DNA from: CAZEYT01 sp964516295
Lineage (GTDB): Bacteria; Verrucomicrobiota; Verrucomicrobiia; Chthoniobacterales; Terrimicrobiaceae
NCBI GenBank assembly: GCA_964516295.1
Contig: CAZEYT010000052.1
Location: 1-18,904, forward strand
Direction of reading: 5' to 3'
DNA length: 18,904 nucleotides
Shown piece after piece: positions 15,388-18,904 of the stretch; the stretch's first letter is position 1; every line of letters begins with the position of its first letter. Made by a program: the position numbers and the translations under genes. Below the pieces are notes generated by a model. The model was not told the DNA's origin and made no database searches. It was given only the letters and a program-made list of their open reading frames with translations.

Positions 15388-15388
15388 A

Positions 15389-16357
15389 ATGGCGGATCCG
15401 CGTTTCCGGCGGAATTTGATCTTCGTCGCGACGATCCATGTGGTGCTCGTCGTGGGGCTGGTATTCTTCGCACGCCGGGAGATCAAAAAACCGCAGGGCG
15501 AAGTGGTTTGGATGGACCCTGGGGCCTTTGCCGCTCCGATGATCGAGCCTGAACAAGACGAAGCCGAAGAACCGGAACCCACCCCGGAACCCACGCCTGT
15601 GGCAACGCCGGAAGCGACACCGCAACCAACTCCAGAACCCACCCCACCACCGCCGACTCCGGAACCTACCCCCGAGCCAACGCCACCACCATCGACTCCT
15701 GAGCCGGAGTCCGATCTTTCGCTCAACACACCAACACCCACGCCGACACCCACTCCCAAGCCAACGGCGACGCCGACTCCCAAGCCCACCGCCACGCCGA
15801 CTCCCAAACCAAAGCCGACGGCGACGCCCAAGCCCACGCCTAAACCTTCGCCGAAGGCGTCTCCGAAACCCACGGCCAAGCCTTCGCCGAAGCCGAGTCC
15901 CAAGGCCTCGCCCAAACCGGCCGCGTCTCCCAAATCTTCGCCCAAGCCATCCGCGTCACCCGCAGCGAGCCCGAAGGCCTCACCCTCGACCGCGGCGAAT
16001 TCCGAGGGAAGCAGCAGCGCGCCGCAGGGGACAGGAAGTTCCGCGAGAAGCGGCGGCTCCGGCGATCCCTCGCAATTCGCGTGGTATCACGAGCTCATCC
16101 ACGACCGCTTTTACAGTCAATGGGATCAGCCGACATCGATTTTCTCACAGGAAAAGGCGTTCATTACTACCGTTCGGATCCGGATTGAGAAAGACGGCAC
16201 CATTTCCTCCACCGAGATTGTCAAATCCTCAAGCAATCAGGTCATGGACGAGTCGGTGCTCGCAGCCGCCCGGCGGATCAAAAAAATCGACCCGCTCCCT
16301 TCCGGACTCGGTGCCGACGGTTCCTACACGGTCAGTATTAACTTTGAGCTGCAATAG
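15389..16357 (+). CDS. TonB/TolA-type energy transducer with long Pro-rich linker
   Basis: This periplasm-spanning protein passes the energy of the TolQR motor to the outer membrane. The 322-residue protein has a membrane anchor (residues 10-28, with a His in the helix, like TonB), a 140-residue Pro-rich linker (61-200), a Ser/Gly-rich hinge (200-228), and a C-terminal TonB_C-type domain (about 235-322). That domain contains VRIRIEKDGTISSTEIVKSS, VMDESVLAAARR and the final YTVSINFELQ. The linker switches from Glu-Pro/Thr-Pro to Lys-Pro/Ala-Ser-Pro, the arrangement known from TonB, while the C-terminal domain also resembles TolA-type ones, so I leave the symbol open. Neither tolB nor pal follows; a decayed EAL gene does. 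Confidence 0.88.
   Translation: MADPRFRRNLIFVATIHVVLVVGLVFFARREIKKPQGEVVWMDPGAFAAPMIEPEQDEAEEPEPTPEPTPVATPEATPQPTPEPTPPPPTPEPTPEPTPPPSTPEPESDLSLNTPTPTPTPTPKPTATPTPKPTATPTPKPKPTATPKPTPKPSPKASPKPTAKPSPKPSPKASPKPAASPKSSPKPSASPAASPKASPSTAANSEGSSSAPQGTGSSARSGGSGDPSQFAWYHELIHDRFYSQWDQPTSIFSQEKAFITTVRIRIEKDGTISSTEIVKSSSNQVMDESVLAAARRIKKIDPLPSGLGADGSYTVSINFELQ
15569..15990 (+). repeat. Tandem Pro-rich coding repeats in the TonB/TolA linker
   Basis: The DNA consists of degenerate 6- to 18-bp units encoding X-Pro dipeptides: Glu-Pro and Thr-Pro first (15569-15720), then Thr-Pro/Lys-Pro blocks such as TATPTPKP repeated (15740-15830), then Ser-Pro-Lys blocks to the end. Repeated units include cgccgactcccaagcc. 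Such tracts change length by slippage between strains. Confidence 0.85.
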
Positions 16358-17092
16358 GCCGCGTGGGGTCCGCAAACGGCGGCACCTCGGCGGCCCCGGA
16401 CCCGACGCCGGATTCGCGGGCCGCGAGCCAAGCCAGAAGCTCGTCCAACGGCATCGGCCGGGCAAAGTGGAACCCCTGGCCGTATTCCACACCCAGCGTT
16501 TTCACATGCAACCGATTGCCGAGGGCATCGAACACGAGGCCCAGACCGCGCGAGGGATGCTGCCAGCGCATGAGCTCGGCGATGCCGGGGCTTGGAACGT
16601 GACGCTGAGAGAGAATCCCCGGCCCGTGTCAAAATTGATCGCAATGGCATCTCTCTGACCGTCATTCCCCCGGAGTTTTTACCAATCGCACATCCCCCGG
16701 CGTGGAAAACTCCAGAAGCTCCGGCCGAGCGGGCAGAGGCGGGTCGAGCACCCCGACGTACGAGCAGACAATGAGCCCATCGCGCACGATCACCGCCGAG
16801 CGGTACAGCGGGCTGTTCGCCACCAAGCGACGCAAAACGGCGACCGATTTCGTCGCGGCCCGGCCCTCCGTCGAGTTCGCGGCCGCCCCGAGATGGGTGC
16901 GGGAGCCATTGATCAGGAAAGCCGTGGCGTCTTCCCACAGCCCGGCTTTCTGTGACATCGATTGGATCGTCGGAGCCCGCGCCTGGCGGCAAGAAAGTGT
17001 TGCGGATCCGACCATGGTGGCAAGAGCGCAATCGTAGCAACAATCAGCACCAGAAAGCGAACGGTCCGGTTCTGGAGGGCAGGCAATGGCAT
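16338..17092 (-). pseudogene. Decayed CSS-motif/EAL c-di-GMP phosphodiesterase
   Basis: Fragments of one ancestral gene lie in order on the minus strand. From ATG 17092 comes an N-terminal membrane helix (TVRFLVLIVATIALLPPW). After a frameshift around 16975, a sensor segment runs to a stop at 16662 and includes NSPLYRSAVIVRDGLIVCSY, matching the CSS-motif region of PdeC/YjcC-type proteins. Near 16572 the EAL-domain entry motif appears (AELMRWQHPSRG), immediately joined to ALGNRLHVKT (normally about 170 residues later) and then to LGVEYGQGFHFARPMP, the EAL C-terminus, ending at TAA 16338. Most of the catalytic EAL domain and the second membrane helix are missing, so no active enzyme can be made. 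The 3' end overlaps the tonB/tolA-type gene by 20 bp. Annotation is by motif recognition only. Confidence 0.7.
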
Positions 17093-17146
17093 GAACGACG
17101 TTGCGTAACCATCAGAAAATCAACAGCCCGGGAAGCAAATCTCGGC

Positions 17147-18904
17147 TTGGATCACTTTTCCGATTTGCGCTCCGGCCCAGGACGTGGAAAATACCTCGGC
17201 ATCAGCAAGCGATATTACAGTTGGGAGAAGCCGGCACGGCGGAGGAGAGTGTTTTTCCGATGGAAATGGCTCGCGATCCCGCTGGTCGTTCTTGCCGTAC
17301 TCGCCTTTGCGGGGTGGGTGGCCATTGGCATTTTCGCGCTCAAATTCGAAAAGCGGGCGATGGAGTTCGACCTCAACCAAGTCGGCCAAATGGAATCGGC
17401 GTCGGTTCTTTATGACCGGAAGGGGCGCGAGTTCGGAAAAATTTTCATCCAGAACCGTCAGCCGGTTCCCTTCGACCGGCTTCCGCCGATGCTGGTGAAG
17501 GCCGTCGTGGCGGCCGAGGACAATCGCTTTTACGATCACGACGGCGTCGACTACATGGGCATCATCCGCGCCGCCATTGCGAATTACCGCCGCGGAAAAA
17601 TCTCCCAGGGTGCCAGCACGGTGACGCAGCAACTGGCGCGCAATTCCTTCGAACTCCGCGAGCGCACCTACGAGCGAAAACTCGTCGAGATGTTCCTCGC
17701 GTGGCGGATCGAGAAGACGTTCACCAAGGAACAGATCATGGAAATGTATCTGAACCGCGTCTATTTTGGCAGCGGGTTTTACGGCGCGGAGGCGGCGGCG
17801 CGGGGTTATTTCGGACGCCCGGCGAAGGATCTCGATATCGGGCAATGCGCCATGCTGGCCGGTCTCCTCAAAAGTCCGCAGGCTCTCTCCCCATGGAACA
17901 ATCTGGAAGCCGCCACGGAGGCCCGGAATTTTGTCCTCGGCCGTATGCGGGAGCTCGGTTTCATCACCCGGGAGCAGTTCCGTTCCGAGACCGAGATGCG
18001 CCTATATGCCGTCCGGCGTACGAACCCGTTCAAAGTCTCCTATGCCGTCGACACCGTCCGGCAACAGGCGATCCGGGCCCTCGGCTTTGAGCGGGCTATG
18101 AACGGCGGATTCCGGATCGAAACCACCATCGATTCGGATATTCAAAGCGTCGCCGAGCGCTCGGTCCGCGACGTGCTGGGACAGATCGAGGCGACGCCCG
18201 GCTTCACCCACCCGACATTCGCGCAGTATCGCGAAAGTGTGAAGGACATCGAAGACGCCATCAACCGGGGCAATATGTCGGTCCGCCTCCCGGAGCCCCG
18301 CTATCTCCAAGGAGCGGCCCTCGCGATCGATAACCGCACGGGTGGTGTCTTGGCGATGGTCGGCGGGCGGGACTTCAAGCACAGCGAATACAACCGCGCC
18401 TTCCAGGGGCGCCGCCCGGTCGGGACCGCATTCACTCCCATCCTTTTTGCCTCCGCCTACGAGTCCGGCATTTTCCCGGGAGAAATCGTTCAAGACGCCT
18501 GCATCGACAACCGCTACGTGATGGTGGGCGGCGAAACCGGCATCCTCGGAGAGTGGGGCGTGGAGAAAGCGGAAAATGATTACGAAGGCCCGATGACCAC
18601 CCGCGAGGCTCTCGTGAAAGGAAAAAATGCCGCAGCGGTGCGACTTGGCATGCGCCTGGGTCTCGACCCGCTCAAGCAAACCGCCCGCGCCATGGGCATC
18701 ACATCCCCGCTCCGCGATTATTCCAACTCCTTCCTCGGCAGCAGCGAGGTCACACTCGATGAAATGACCCTTGCCTTTTCGGTCTTCCCGAATCTCGGCA
18801 AGCGCCCGGCGGAGGTCCACATTATCCAGCGGATTCTCGACCCGGACGGCAAGGTCGTCTACCAGGCACCGACCGGCATGGTCCCCGCGATTTCGCCGGC
18901 GGCG
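17147..18904 (+). CDS. Class A penicillin-binding protein with degenerate transpeptidase site (3'-partial)
   Basis: This is a bifunctional-type PBP whose last part lies beyond the window. It has a basic cytoplasmic tail (RRRR at 31-34), a membrane helix (about 40-66) and an intact GT51 glycosyltransferase domain (about 85-290): catalytic Glu124 in AAEDNRFYDHDG, QGASTVTQQLARN, and the second active-site Glu region KLVEMFLAWRIEKTFTKEQIMEMYLNRVYFG. A transpeptidase-like domain starts about 385 (GAALAIDNRTGGVLAMVGGRDF). The expected SxxK reads T427-A-F-T430, and the SxN position reads G492-K-N. The KTG motif would be outside the window. Start is uncertain: TTG 17147, TTG 17165, or GTG 17249 (a GGAGG lies only 3 nt before it). 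It diverges from the decayed EAL gene. Confidence 0.88.
   Translation, partial: MDHFSDLRSGPGRGKYLGISKRYYSWEKPARRRRVFFRWKWLAIPLVVLAVLAFAGWVAIGIFALKFEKRAMEFDLNQVGQMESASVLYDRKGREFGKIFIQNRQPVPFDRLPPMLVKAVVAAEDNRFYDHDGVDYMGIIRAAIANYRRGKISQGASTVTQQLARNSFELRERTYERKLVEMFLAWRIEKTFTKEQIMEMYLNRVYFGSGFYGAEAAARGYFGRPAKDLDIGQCAMLAGLLKSPQALSPWNNLEAATEARNFVLGRMRELGFITREQFRSETEMRLYAVRRTNPFKVSYAVDTVRQQAIRALGFERAMNGGFRIETTIDSDIQSVAERSVRDVLGQIEATPGFTHPTFAQYRESVKDIEDAINRGNMSVRLPEPRYLQGAALAIDNRTGGVLAMVGGRDFKHSEYNRAFQGRRPVGTAFTPILFASAYESGIFPGEIVQDACIDNRYVMVGGETGILGEWGVEKAENDYEGPMTTREALVKGKNAAAVRLGMRLGLDPLKQTARAMGITSPLRDYSNSFLGSSEVTLDEMTLAFSVFPNLGKRPAEVHIIQRILDPDGKVVYQAPTGMVPAISPAA

Noticed and set aside
14476..15945. 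A 489-codon minus-strand frame across the tol/ton operon with Gly-Val repeats
   Set aside because: The Gly-Val repeats are simply the reverse reading of the Pro-Thr/Pro-Lys tract. The plus-strand genes carry clear family motifs.
17120..17845. Minus-strand frames of 241 and 272 codons (the second at 18002-18820)
   Set aside because: They oppose the strongly conserved GT51 and transpeptidase-like domains of the PBP and are shadows.

Overview
The window is about 18.9 kb of gene-dense, GC-rich chromosomal DNA from a Gram-negative bacterium. The outer-membrane machinery (a tolQ/tolR/tonB-tolA-type cluster), a fused SecDF next to YajC, and the general style of the TPR and mutarotase proteins fit the PVC group, most likely Verrucomicrobiota. 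That assignment is an inference from gene content and could not be tested here. I saw no insertion sequence, phage gene, CRISPR array, rRNA or complete tRNA. Nearly everything is core metabolism or cell envelope.

Layout. Positions 1-3143 form a sugar-related block: an AraC-type regulator (+), a galactose-mutarotase-fold protein (-), an aldose 1-epimerase (+) and a 48-residue membrane protein translationally coupled to the epimerase. Positions 3222-4616 hold a TPR protein facing pyruvate kinase (4625-6028, -). Positions 6116-8307 hold an rmuC-SDR39U1/YfcH-type pair (+), which overlaps tail-to-tail with phosphopentomutase deoB (8259-9401, -). GDP-L-fucose synthase (9436-10371, +) runs up to secDF (10378-12681, -), which follows yajC (12715-13053, -) and a secreted LolA-like protein (13248-14063, -). 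Diverging from that is the tolQ-tolR-tolA/tonB operon (14207-16357, +), preceded by an 18-codon ORF that overlaps the tolQ start. The last part holds a decayed CSS-EAL c-di-GMP phosphodiesterase (16338-17092, -) and the 5' part of a class A penicillin-binding protein (from about 17147, +, running off the window).

How the parts fit together. The secDF-yajC genes export envelope proteins. The LolA-like protein, the Tol/Ton energy-transducing complex and the penicillin-binding protein all act in the periplasm or envelope. Pyruvate kinase, phosphopentomutase, the mutarotases and GDP-fucose synthase are carbohydrate enzymes.

Most notable points: (1) the class A PBP has an intact glycosyltransferase domain, but its transpeptidase domain lacks the catalytic Ser and Lys of SxxK and the Ser of SxN; (2) the CSS-EAL gene has been reduced to a mosaic of in-frame and frameshifted fragments; (3) a short ORF with a good ribosome binding site overlaps tolQ, which has none of its own; (4) all five tail-to-tail gene junctions overlap or are separated by at most 8 bp, leaving no room for conventional terminators. 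I found no clearly new multi-gene system.
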